Part shown: positions 19,754-28,437 of the stretch, piece by piece
Layout of the letters: every line of letters starts with the position of its first letter
Position numbering within the stretch: the first letter of the stretch is position 1
Assembly: GCA_030374735.1 (NCBI GenBank)
Contig: JASCIV010000028.1
Span: forward strand, 1-64,000
DNA length: 64,000 bases
Reading direction: 5' to 3'
Source of the DNA: Gracilaria caudata
Lineage: Eukaryota > Rhodophyta > Florideophyceae > Gracilariales > Gracilariaceae
Notes under the pieces: generated by a model
Told to the model about the DNA's origin: nothing
Seen by the model: the letters and a program-made list of their open reading frames with translations, nothing else
Database searches by the model: none
Program-made: the position numbers and the translations under genes

Positions 19754-20257
19754 GTGCCTCCATTACTAGCGGCCTAAGCGACTTCTGTCAATACTCCCGA
19801 TGACCGCGAAAGATCTCACGCCGACTGGCAGTCGTCAATGGACGACGGAAAACGACGTGCTCCCAATCTTTTTTGACTCCCAGGGCGCATGCGCAACGCA
19901 GCATTTTGTTTTCTACCTTCGTAGATAGCTTGCCACTGGGTGAAGCTTTTGCGTGTGACCAGTGTAAAACTTAGCTAGAGTAACCTCCGCAGTTCGTGAT
20001 CGTCTGAAATCTTCTCTGCTTTCGTCATCCTCCGGAACCAATCGACACTTTCTTTGTTTCAATCTTAACGCCGCCTTAACATCCACCAAATCATGTGCAA
20101 CTTTCACCTGCTCTTCAATACGAATCATCAACTCCCACTTAGCTACACAATCTACTCTTTGGTTTTCAACTGTACCACAGTGGTCAGCTCCATTGTTTGC
20201 GGTTTCATGTTTTGAAAGAGGACGATTCAATGACGTCAATCTGACCCGGACGCACAT
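19754..20257 (-). mobile_element. Decayed retroelement 3' end, copy B (RNase H/zinc-knuckle region)
   Basis: On the minus strand an open frame ends ...LAKFYTGHTQKLHPVASYLRR-stop; the TGH after a hydrophobic-aromatic run is the RNase H C-terminal pattern of non-LTR retroelements. Beyond the stop the DNA stays similar to copy A through the Cys/His motif to MEAPRRI. The stop is created by an 8-bp insertion (CGAAGGTA) relative to copy A, which turns YLENK into a frame-broken YLRR-stop. No intact element or target-site duplication was found around it. Confidence 0.6.
19914..19923 (+). repeat. TACCTTCGTA short element inside retroelement copy B
   Basis: Compared with copy A, copy B carries exactly CGAAGG plus a duplicated TA here (minus-strand reading CTA-CGAAGG-TAG). 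This is direct evidence that the motif arises by insertion/excision at TA. Confidence 0.7.
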
Positions 20258-20972
20258 GACATAACTAGTTACACTTTAGCGACAGAATCACAGGTGCGAC
20301 AGGATTTGAAAACTCACGGGGATTATTCTTCGCGAATTCGTATCAGAGTACTTACAATCAGTTCCTTCGTCTGCCCAACAATCCCGATACATGTCTATTG
20401 TTCATGGATGGTTTACCTAAAGGAAACGTATGGAGATTAACTGGCAAATTCAGACAGAACGCAGATCCTTTCCAGGATCGCATGTTGGTCTTCTGGCCGC
20501 TCTATGGGTTTACGTGAGAACAACACGCTTTGACGTTGAAGATGGAAGGTTTCTAGCAGTCTGCTAACTTGAAAGCTCCATCCGTGGCCTGTACAGCAAT
20601 GCTGTCTTTTCTCATGCAGTACGACGGTAATGGACATATCCTATACTCAAAAAGTTTTCTCGTTCCTCATCTGCCGTGCTGTTTGGGACATCACTGCGCG
20701 GCTGTTCGCAAATCTATGCCAGTTCGGTCTACTCCATGCATTGCACCACATCTTGCCCTCGTGAAAGAAGACACAGGAAATCAAACTGGCAATACTTTTT
20801 GTCAGCAATTTGCTGCAACTGGCAGTCTGAAAATGTGAAAGGAGTGTCTAGTGTCTTGAGTGAGTCCTGGAAAGCAGCCCTTCGAAAGCACGAGGGAGTT
20901 GCCAGGGGAGAATATAACGCCAAAGGTTCGATCTGAAAAACACCCGGAGGGCAAGAGCGCGAGATTTAGAAT

Positions 20973-22253
20973 ATGAACAACGAACGAAGCCATGGGTCCT
21001 CTGCCAGAGGTAGAAAATATCAACCTCGCGGTGCAAGAGGGAGAAGTGGTAGGCGAGGTAGAAACAGGGGACAGCCACATAGTGAACAAACTTCTCGCAG
21101 TGGTTCTCAGCGACAAGCACCTGTGATTGACAAGTCGAGCTCGATTGATTTGGAGTTTGTTCAGCAACTACGTGATCGCAATCGGAACAGGTTCACTATT
21201 GAAGCGACAGCGGAATCCTCATCCTTCGGAGGTGGCTCAACAGGTTCGTCTCCACCGTATGGGGGAAATACGGCTCTCTCCGATGATCGTAAGGCCCCGG
21301 AACGGGTTCTTCATGATAAGAACAGTTTATCGTTTGGGAAGAACGCAAGCGTTGAAGCCGTACGTTCTAGATCTACCACACCATTGGACAGTATCGTGAA
21401 TAATAACTTTGACACAGTTGAACCGAAAATAGGCGTTGGACGAGCGACAGGTGTTTCCCGAGTACCGGATTCCGAACTTTCTGAATCATCAAAACAAGTT
21501 CAGCACAGTCTGGAATGTTTGGAACGGAGAGTAGAATGCCTTTTGCGCAAAGAACAAACTGTTGTTCAGGTTAATGAAAGCAATGTTCACACAGCCGACT
21601 CCGCAAAAAACTTTGCAGAATGGGAAGCAATTCATGGAGCGTTCCGTCGGCTGACGATGTCAATAACTGCTTCCACCAAGCCTGAGGTGAAGCAATTAGC
21701 AATTTCAGTGTACGAGAGCGCAGCTGATGCTTCCCTCTACGGCGGAAATCTGAGCTTCTTTCTTTCCTGCCAGACGCGGTTGTTAAAAGAATTGTATGCA
21801 GAGCTCCCAGGAGAACAGAGAAAAGCTTCTCGTTACTCTGAGTTCATCGGGTACTCACTACTTTACTTTGGAGTTTTTCATGTGGATGACACTGAGATTG
21901 CTCAGCTCTTGCGAAGTATGGATCACTATACAACGAAGGATTCATCTGTGAGACTGTCCTTCTCCATAATCTCTGCTATTCGAAATCGAGACGGTATGAA
22001 AATCTTTGCGTTGTACAAACGTTGCAGTGTGCAACAAAGAGTTCTCATATTCCCAGCGCTGGAATCAATTCGCAGGAAACTGCTCAGTGTTCTTATTCGT
22101 GCCTACTTGCAATTGTCAAAAACCAAGACGGCGTCACTTTTGGGAATAGAAAACGAGACAGAAACGTTGGCATTCCTTGCTACAGAAAGGCCCGATTTGG
22201 CAGCACAAGTTAGTAGTGAGAACGAAGAGTACTCGTTTCGCATCTCTCTTTGA
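20973..22253 (+). CDS. SAC3/GANP-domain protein, Thp3/LENG8-like
   Basis: A 426-residue protein. The first ~50 residues are an Arg/Gly-rich segment (RGRKYQPRGARGRSGRRGRNRGQ) expected to bind RNA; a disordered Ser-rich linker follows. Residues ~205-410 match a SAC3/GANP region: ISVYESAADASLYGGNLSFFLSCQTRLLKELYAELPG corresponds to the VYE...GDL.E...CQ.QLK.LY segment of Thp3/LENG8, followed by the EFIGYSLLYF helix. Proteins of this family form TREX-2-like complexes linking transcription to mRNP processing or export. The rather small size and short N-terminus favour the Thp3/LENG8 branch over Sac3 itself. ATG 20973 is the first in frame. The neighbouring WDR48 gene converges on it. Confidence 0.75.
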   Translation: MNNERSHGSSARGRKYQPRGARGRSGRRGRNRGQPHSEQTSRSGSQRQAPVIDKSSSIDLEFVQQLRDRNRNRFTIEATAESSSFGGGSTGSSPPYGGNTALSDDRKAPERVLHDKNSLSFGKNASVEAVRSRSTTPLDSIVNNNFDTVEPKIGVGRATGVSRVPDSELSESSKQVQHSLECLERRVECLLRKEQTVVQVNESNVHTADSAKNFAEWEAIHGAFRRLTMSITASTKPEVKQLAISVYESAADASLYGGNLSFFLSCQTRLLKELYAELPGEQRKASRYSEFIGYSLLYFGVFHVDDTEIAQLLRSMDHYTTKDSSVRLSFSIISAIRNRDGMKIFALYKRCSVQQRVLIFPALESIRRKLLSVLIRAYLQLSKTKTASLLGIENETETLAFLATERPDLAAQVSSENEEYSFRISL

Positions 22254-22348
22254 AACTTGACTCACGAAAGCCCTTGCTTTGCGAGTTCCTGATAAACGAC
22301 CCTGCCTGGCGGTTTTGCACTTCTTAGACAATAAGAATGAAAAGGCAC

Positions 22349-24418
22349 CTATGTCTTCTTCAGTCTGAAATGAAGTTGCAGGTCTTCTGGTGATCGCCAT
22401 TTGAACTGTCTCACAGCGGCGAGACTCATGGTAGGCTGAAGTACTTGGCCATTGCAAAGAACTTCCAAGTCTTGCGCTTCAACCTCAATATCTTGTTCCG
22501 ATCTGAGGTCCTTCAATTCCTTTGCTATGTAACTAATAACCTTTCGCACACGCAGCACTCTTGCGGCGTGGAGTGATGTTGGTGATAGCTGAGGCAGCGT
22601 ACTACCATCAGCAGGTTCCAATGTGAAACTCAGCTTGACTGCTTCTCGTACTTGACTCTTGCCGTCCCTGACTAAGTCAACCACCCAGGATGGCAAAGCT
22701 TCTTCCTCTGTGCCCGCGAAGCCGGAGACTGTCTTTCGCAGTATGGGAAGCGGTGATCGATCTTCCGTGATTATGATTGGAATGTGGTCCGGGAAATTGT
22801 ATTCGGGTAGTTCTGCAACTCGGGATGCCGCCGCCGTTTGTGCTTGAGTTGGAGGACTTCTACCTTGCAGGTATCCCCCGTCGTCGTCGACTGGATTTAC
22901 TCGTTTGTACTCAGTAAGCCACTTTCGGAAGAGACCACGCAGTACATGTTCGCCTATGTTGACCTTGATGTCTTCCGAGCTAGCTTCAAGCCCGGCGTCA
23001 ACCGCATAGATCTCTGCGTTGGCCACAGTGTTCCTATCGAGTCTTACCGAAAGTGAACCTAATCGAATGTCCACCTGGAACCAGCTGGGAACTGTGACTT
23101 CTTGGTCGTTCCGTTTGGCAACTTCATCAATGTCCTCTTGAATCACACCGAGCGACTTTACCAGCATACCTTGGGTTATATCCCAAATACAATACTCACC
23201 ATCGGTGTTGCGAGTCAGGACGTGACGTTTGTCATTCATAATTCGATGCGCGATAATACCTGGTAGACCGGGAATAGTGTACAGTGGGGCATATACAGTT
23301 TCAGGACGTGGGAATTGGGATGTGTTTCCACTTCGTGTGGTTGGTCTTCGGTCGTTCACGTAATTCGCAATGTTAGGACGAGAGCGGTTGACATCCGTAG
23401 GCAAGGGCCATAGGCGTACAGATGAACCCGTAGTACTAACCCAGACTAAAGAATGACATGAAGAGAGCTTGAGATCAAGGACCATATTATTCCTGACATC
23501 TGTTTCGGCCGCAGGAACGACAGTTGACCCAATGTTTGTACTAGAATGAGCACTAATGTCTGTAAATGAGACGGAGCCATCACGAAAGCCCCATGCAAAC
23601 TTGTTAAAGTCTGGAAACGCCGCAATAGCCCAGACACTACTACCTGTAGGAGAATCATACGATCTGATGCATCGCTGCATACGCATATCCCAGAGTCGCA
23701 CGGTGGAATCTGTGGCACCCGACAACATTTGACTGGCGTCGGATTTAATGGCAAGACATCGAACTGAATCACTATGCCCACGCAGACTGACAATTCGATC
23801 GCCGGTCCGAATGTCCCACACAGAGATGAGGCGATTGGTTGAACCGGATATCAGAATGTTCTCGTCGTGAGCAGCGGCCAAGCAGTAAACAGAACCGCTG
23901 TGATCGTTGTCCTCGTTCTGACTGGTGCACTCAACTCGTACGCGACCTGTAGCAAGATCCCAGACAAGAACTCTCGCATCTAATGATCCGCTTGCGACGC
24001 CGTTCGGCACGTGGGCCAGGGCCTTTACGTAATCGGTGTGGTTGGAAAGGGTTCTAAGGCTACGGGCGGAGTTGGAAGCAGACCATACTTTGAGGGTGGT
24101 GTCGGACGAGCATGAGACAATGCGATCGTGGTCCGATAGGAGCAGCACGTCGTTGACCCAGTCTGTATGTTCGTCAAATGTAAGGTTAGCCTTGATGATT
24201 GGTTTGGAGGTGGACAGAGACTTGTTCAAGAGACGATTTGTAGGAGGCAGAGACCAAGAGCGCACGGTACCGTCACGACCGGCAGTGATAAGGCCTTGCT
24301 TACCAAGGGCTAAGGCGGATATTCCGAATCGATGGTGCCGTTCAGGGGCGCGTAGAATGTAGGTGACGCGGTCATTGCGTCGCGGGGCATAGCGGTCGAC
24401 GGCAGCGCTACCGACCAT
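22349..24418 (-). CDS. WDR48/UAF1-like WD40 protein
   Basis: A 689-residue protein with an N-terminal WD40 propeller (~20-350) and a C-terminal domain of ubiquitin-like modules. It starts MVGSAAVDRYAPRRNDRVTYILR, equivalent to the VSYVIR opening of UAF1, and reads through repeats with typical GH-WD spacing (AGRDGTVRSWS, SGSTNRLISVWD, SGATDSTVRLWD). The C-terminus (EVEAQDLEVLCNGQVL) matches the DUF3337/SLD region. UAF1 activates USP1, USP12 and USP46 deubiquitinases. The earlier in-frame TTG is not used; ATG 24418 is chosen because it directly precedes the conserved start. Together with the Josephin and RING-H2 genes it is one of three ubiquitin-system genes in the window. Confidence 0.92.
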   Translation of the reverse strand: MVGSAAVDRYAPRRNDRVTYILRAPERHHRFGISALALGKQGLITAGRDGTVRSWSLPPTNRLLNKSLSTSKPIIKANLTFDEHTDWVNDVLLLSDHDRIVSCSSDTTLKVWSASNSARSLRTLSNHTDYVKALAHVPNGVASGSLDARVLVWDLATGRVRVECTSQNEDNDHSGSVYCLAAAHDENILISGSTNRLISVWDIRTGDRIVSLRGHSDSVRCLAIKSDASQMLSGATDSTVRLWDMRMQRCIRSYDSPTGSSVWAIAAFPDFNKFAWGFRDGSVSFTDISAHSSTNIGSTVVPAAETDVRNNMVLDLKLSSCHSLVWVSTTGSSVRLWPLPTDVNRSRPNIANYVNDRRPTTRSGNTSQFPRPETVYAPLYTIPGLPGIIAHRIMNDKRHVLTRNTDGEYCIWDITQGMLVKSLGVIQEDIDEVAKRNDQEVTVPSWFQVDIRLGSLSVRLDRNTVANAEIYAVDAGLEASSEDIKVNIGEHVLRGLFRKWLTEYKRVNPVDDDGGYLQGRSPPTQAQTAAASRVAELPEYNFPDHIPIIITEDRSPLPILRKTVSGFAGTEEEALPSWVVDLVRDGKSQVREAVKLSFTLEPADGSTLPQLSPTSLHAARVLRVRKVISYIAKELKDLRSEQDIEVEAQDLEVLCNGQVLQPTMSLAAVRQFKWRSPEDLQLHFRLKKT

Positions 24419-25186
24419 AAAGCGAAGTGGGAAGCAACGGATAAAACGGGAAGGAAGTTTGAGCGGGGGGGACAAAAAAAGTCGATGCTACGGGTGTTGA
24501 TGGTCGGATCAAAACGGGAGTCACGTTGCAGGGCGGGGATGACGATGCTTAGCGGCAGAGCGGAGTTAGTGGTAAATTAAATGGGGAAACGACGGAATGA
24601 GTACCAATGGAAAAGGGGAGGGGGAGAGACGGCGCTCAGGGGAAGGCCCGGAAAGACGGAAGGGCGCAGGTGAGGAGGAAGAAAGGAATCAAAGCGGGTA
24701 TCTACGGCTCCATTCTGCGACGAATGCGAAGCGCTCCGGCTCGACTAGCCGATCAGTTTTAGACGTGGCCGTCGTGTCCGAACGTGTGCATCGTGGACGG
24801 GTTGGGCCGCTGTGGCGTCCACTGGACGCCGTCCACACGGCAGCCACGGCGCTCCTACCCTTGTAACCTGTATTAACTTGTGATTGGAGGGCGCGGTCGC
24901 GCAAGTGGGCGCGCGCCAACAGCGCCGAGCACGCGCGCAACACGCCGCGCTCCTTTTTTGACATCGACAAGCGCCTCCCAGTCCGGCGGCCTCCTTGTAT
25001 GTGCCCGCCTTTCCGCGGTTGGCGCTGTCCCCCGCTGACTCGTCCGCCACCGCGAATCAGCACCTTCAGCATGCGCTCGTAGGTAGCACTTTTATGGCTT
25101 GTCTCACCAAATGTGCCGCGTTGGCTTGAGCCGTTGGCTGCAGACGCTTCCGACTACAGAGTATTCACTCGTTGCTTGTTGCTATC
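24419..25186. other. Divergent intergenic region
   Basis: CG-rich region between two divergent start codons. It contains a TACCCTTGTA element at 24856-24865. Open frames present on both strands are Arg-rich and unsupported. Confidence 0.45.
24856..24865 (+). repeat. TACCCTTGTA short intergenic element
   Basis: Exact copy of the recurrent intergenic 10-mer, between the divergent WDR48-like and coiled-coil protein genes. Confidence 0.7.
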
Positions 25187-26284
25187 ATGAGCGATGGAAC
25201 GTCGCTATTGTCTAGCTCGGACTCGCTTCACACCGCAGAGTCTGAGCACAATGCGCGCATGCAGCTGGAGGCCTTTCAGAACCGCTTGCGAACCTTTGAA
25301 GATGCTTTGCAAACTGCCATAGACGCCGAACTTCAGTTTCGCAGGGAGATGACAGATGCTTTGAATTCGCTCCACATGCTTACTGCTGAGCAGCGTTCGC
25401 AAGATGCGCGTTTGACCGAACTTGTTCAGCAGGATACCCAACGCTCTCGGGAGGTCATGGCCGATTATGATAACCTCGCTTCCTCATTTCGAGAAAACGT
25501 ACAGCCTCCTGATCCCACCAGACTTCGTGAAGCTTTTCGTACTATTGGAATTGTGCTGTCGTTTATCTTCATGGCACCCATCCAGGCCGTCTGGTGGCTC
25601 CTTACTCAGTTTATTACTCGTTTACGATTTGGAACTACGCTTACTTCTATTTTTGCTCGCCTTAAAGGCACGTCAGATTCTTCTGGCTCATCACCTGTTA
25701 CTCTCGTCGCAATTCGAAAAGCTACGCCGCCGCGAACTTCTGGTCGACATAGACGTCGATCTTCCATTCGCAGCGACAGCAATGCACGGAACGGAAGTGA
25801 TCTTCCGCCATCTTCGAGGTTTGTTGTTGCTGGCTCTCCAAGTGCCACACATTCTCCGGGCACGCAAACTTTGCCGAGCAGTATAATGAACGGCGTAGTC
25901 GATTTACAAACTGCAGCTCTAGGGAAACCAGACGCCAGTAAGCAAGAGACATTTGAGGGTTCTGATGAGCTCGAGGCAAGCGATACCAGCAAGCTGGTAC
26001 TCCGAAAAGATGCGGCAGCAAGTAGTTCATCTGATGTCTTCGTTGATGCTCAGACTGGCAGCTTCGGCTCTGATCACGAACTGAAGGATGAACGGGCGGA
26101 CTACGCTAGTGAAACTGAAACGTCTGGAGAGCGTGATGGAAGGCCTGCTTGGGCTCTACCTGTCAATAGCGGGAGCACGCTTCCGGATATCGGCAACTTT
26201 CCGTCTGCGGAGTTTTGGCATATTTCCGATGAAGAAATGAAGTTGGATTTCCACCGAATTTCTAACAATCTCAACGACACCTGA
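25187..26284 (+). CDS. Coiled-coil protein with one hydrophobic segment, function unknown
   Basis: A 365-residue protein I do not recognise. Residues ~15-100 are highly helical and Gln/Glu-rich, probably a coiled coil. Residues ~119-142 (IGIVLSFIFMAPIQAVWW) are hydrophobic enough for one membrane pass or hairpin. A long Ser-rich, acidic, disordered tail contains a basic RHRRRSSIRS patch and ends SAEFWHISDEEMKLDFHRISNNLNDT, which is the most structured and possibly conserved part. Topology would put the coiled coil on one face and the tail on the other. The ATG at 25187 follows an in-frame TTG. A tethering or membrane-shaping role is imaginable, but nothing in the sequence proves it. Confidence 0.7.
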   Translation: MSDGTSLLSSSDSLHTAESEHNARMQLEAFQNRLRTFEDALQTAIDAELQFRREMTDALNSLHMLTAEQRSQDARLTELVQQDTQRSREVMADYDNLASSFRENVQPPDPTRLREAFRTIGIVLSFIFMAPIQAVWWLLTQFITRLRFGTTLTSIFARLKGTSDSSGSSPVTLVAIRKATPPRTSGRHRRRSSIRSDSNARNGSDLPPSSRFVVAGSPSATHSPGTQTLPSSIMNGVVDLQTAALGKPDASKQETFEGSDELEASDTSKLVLRKDAAASSSSDVFVDAQTGSFGSDHELKDERADYASETETSGERDGRPAWALPVNSGSTLPDIGNFPSAEFWHISDEEMKLDFHRISNNLNDT

Positions 26285-26890
26285 TGATGTTGTTCCCCAT
26301 CGAGGCAACTGCTTTGCTGTCTTTTTTGAATAGATGTAGATGTTAGGAATACGTTTGCTGCCGAGAATTGTATTGTAATCTAATTGTATAGGGGTTCAGT
26401 GCCCAGGAATGGGTGTCCATCTACATAACTTTTAACATAAATGTTCGTGTGGAACTGAAATCGCTTTATCTGTCGGCGTTGTCAGAACGAATGCGCGGAA
26501 GGGTTATCCCTCTTCAAGGTTATCCTTCAACCCTTTTTAACCATCTTAACGAGGCAGCGCGTCCAGTGTAGAAGCCTCCCTGAAACGGCGTTTGAACTTG
26601 CCGGGGGTTCGGATGTGGCCTGACTGTGTAAGATACTGTACACGTACGAAGGTACCACGGCGCGAATGGCCAGCGTTCACTGCGTGCATGTCACGAGATG
26701 CGGCCCTTTTTTGCTTCGACTGGACAACGTGTTAACCCTTCGCGGTTGTCCGTCGCCGGTCACCCGCCCGACCCCTGCCATCACATATATATCTTCCTTC
26801 GTACATCCCGCCTGTAGAGCTCCACGCTGCCCACAATTCAACGCATTCACGAGCGCTAGAAGCTCTCTTCTCTCTTGGAACTCGACCGTC
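26285..26890. other. 5' flank of the U2AF65-like gene with TATA-like box
   Basis: Contains a TATA-like CATATATATC at about 26782-26791, roughly 100 bp before the preferred ATG, and a TACGAAGGTA element at 26645-26654. An in-frame ATG at 26666 lies upstream of the TATA-like box, which argues against its use. Confidence 0.45.
26645..26654 (-). repeat. TACCTTCGTA short element (minus orientation)
   Basis: Reads TACGAAGGTA on the plus strand; one of four exact copies of the TACCTTCGTA variant in the window. Confidence 0.65.
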
Positions 26891-28177
26891 ATGCATGCAG
26901 CGTCGCCACCCCGCGCCTCCGGCCGCACGCGCCGAACGCCCTCGCCTTACGAATCAGAGCGAAAGCGTGCGCGCCTGGAGCGCCTGTCACCTGATGTTGT
27001 CCCACGCAAGCCATCCGATCGCGACCGTGGCTGGGAGCGTGATAGCTATGACTCTCATCGCGGTTCGTATTCAAAGCCGTCGTATTCTCATCGCTCAAAG
27101 TATGAAAGCGGCATGCAGAATGGCTCGCCTTACGGTTCACGACCTGCGCCAGCTATGCAGCCTCCGTTGCCGAACACCAGTAAGAGTCGCCGTTTATACA
27201 TTGGAAACGTTCCTTACCATGTGGGTCTCACTGACATTGCGCTCACACAGTTCTTTTCTGCACTTTACGTCGCGGGCTTTGGACCGAACAGACCTGGTGA
27301 GCCACTTCCTGTTATTTCCTTCTGGTTGCATGCCGACGGTAAGTTTGGTTTCATGGAACTCAGAGGTGAACAGGAGGCAGTCAACATGATGCAATTCAAT
27401 GGGGTTTTCCTGCACAACAGACCGCTAAGGGTAAATCGTCCATCCGACTACAGGCCTGAAGTACACAACCCGTCGGGAATGAATCTTGTCCCTGATGCAG
27501 TCAACGTGCGGCCTGTCATGGAGTTATGCGACAAATTAGGTGGCATAGCTGCTGCTCCGGCTCAGTTGGCTGCTATCGCTGCTTCTCAAACATCTGAGGA
27601 ACAGCGTGCTCCTTCTGCCCCTTTGAACTCGAGAAGAGACGATGTCGAAGTGAAGACAGAACATGACCCAATTCCGGCTGCTGAACTGAGCTCGGCTTCG
27701 CGGCAGACTGGATCAGCACAAACAGGTGGAAACCCTGAACTAAGAAGCGCAGTCAATGCAAAGCTCATCAAGAAAGATCCAATAATTCGATCTGAGCCTG
27801 CGAACAAAATCGCCTCCAGTGTACCCCAGCGTAGGGAAGAACCGCAAGAGTATTTGGTCATTTCCCTCCAGAACCTTGTGACCGACGAGGACTTAAATGG
27901 CGATGAGGAAGACTATGAAGATCTTGTCGCCGATGTGCAGGCCGAATGTGAAAACTATGGATCAGTTGAAGAGGTCAATATCCCGAAAAGCGGAACATGG
28001 AAGAGAACGGCCTTTATTCAATTCAAAAAGAGTGATGAAGCGAGGAAAGCGGTTGAAGCACTGAAAAAGCGAGTATTTGACAAACGTCAGATCGTTGCTA
28101 TTGGTCTGCCAGACTGCCAGACGGCCACCGAAGCGGCCGCCCGATCAGGTACAGGATCTAGTGCAATGCACGACTAG
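26891..28177 (+). CDS. U2AF65-like splicing factor lacking RRM2
   Basis: A 428-residue protein. After a basic RS-like N-terminus (RRTPSPYESERKRARLERLS), residues ~100-188 form an RRM closely matching U2AF65 RRM1: RRLYIGNVPYHVG (RNP2), the KFGFMEL RNP1, and the RVNRPSDYRPE ending that parallels RRPHDYQP. Residues ~315-405 match the U2AF-homology motif: EYLVISLQNLVTDEDL...DVQAECENYGSVEEVNIP and the diagnostic Arg-x-Phe (KKRVFDKRQIVAI). U2AF65 binds the polypyrimidine tract and recruits SF1/U2 snRNP. Here the space of the central RRM2 is a ~125-residue low-complexity linker. A longer in-frame start exists at 26666 but adds unconserved residues. The gene is nuclear and acts on introns like those found here. 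Confidence 0.88.
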   Translation: MHAASPPRASGRTRRTPSPYESERKRARLERLSPDVVPRKPSDRDRGWERDSYDSHRGSYSKPSYSHRSKYESGMQNGSPYGSRPAPAMQPPLPNTSKSRRLYIGNVPYHVGLTDIALTQFFSALYVAGFGPNRPGEPLPVISFWLHADGKFGFMELRGEQEAVNMMQFNGVFLHNRPLRVNRPSDYRPEVHNPSGMNLVPDAVNVRPVMELCDKLGGIAAAPAQLAAIAASQTSEEQRAPSAPLNSRRDDVEVKTEHDPIPAAELSSASRQTGSAQTGGNPELRSAVNAKLIKKDPIIRSEPANKIASSVPQRREEPQEYLVISLQNLVTDEDLNGDEEDYEDLVADVQAECENYGSVEEVNIPKSGTWKRTAFIQFKKSDEARKAVEALKKRVFDKRQIVAIGLPDCQTATEAAARSGTGSSAMHD

Positions 28178-28437
28178 GATCAAGCCGTATTATATCCCTT
28201 TTGTCTGTTTGTTTGAAATCGATGCTGCCTCAAATTTGCGTTGCGTCAAGCAAGAGATTAAGTCACCTGACATTAACGTTGCTCGTGTGCCTGATTGCGT
28301 TGATATTGGAACGATTGAGTGCTAAGTGAAGCAGTGACGTGCGTGTGAATATGTTTGCGCGCTTTGTTTTACGTTTTTGTTACAGGGACAGAGTGCTTTT
28401 TGTGATCGTTTTACAGGGTACACCATGGCACAGTATG

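Noticed and set aside
26666..26890. 75-residue N-terminal extension of the U2AF65-like protein
   Set aside because: It lies across a TATA-like box and encodes non-conserved sequence; the ATG at 26891 starts directly before the RS-like region.
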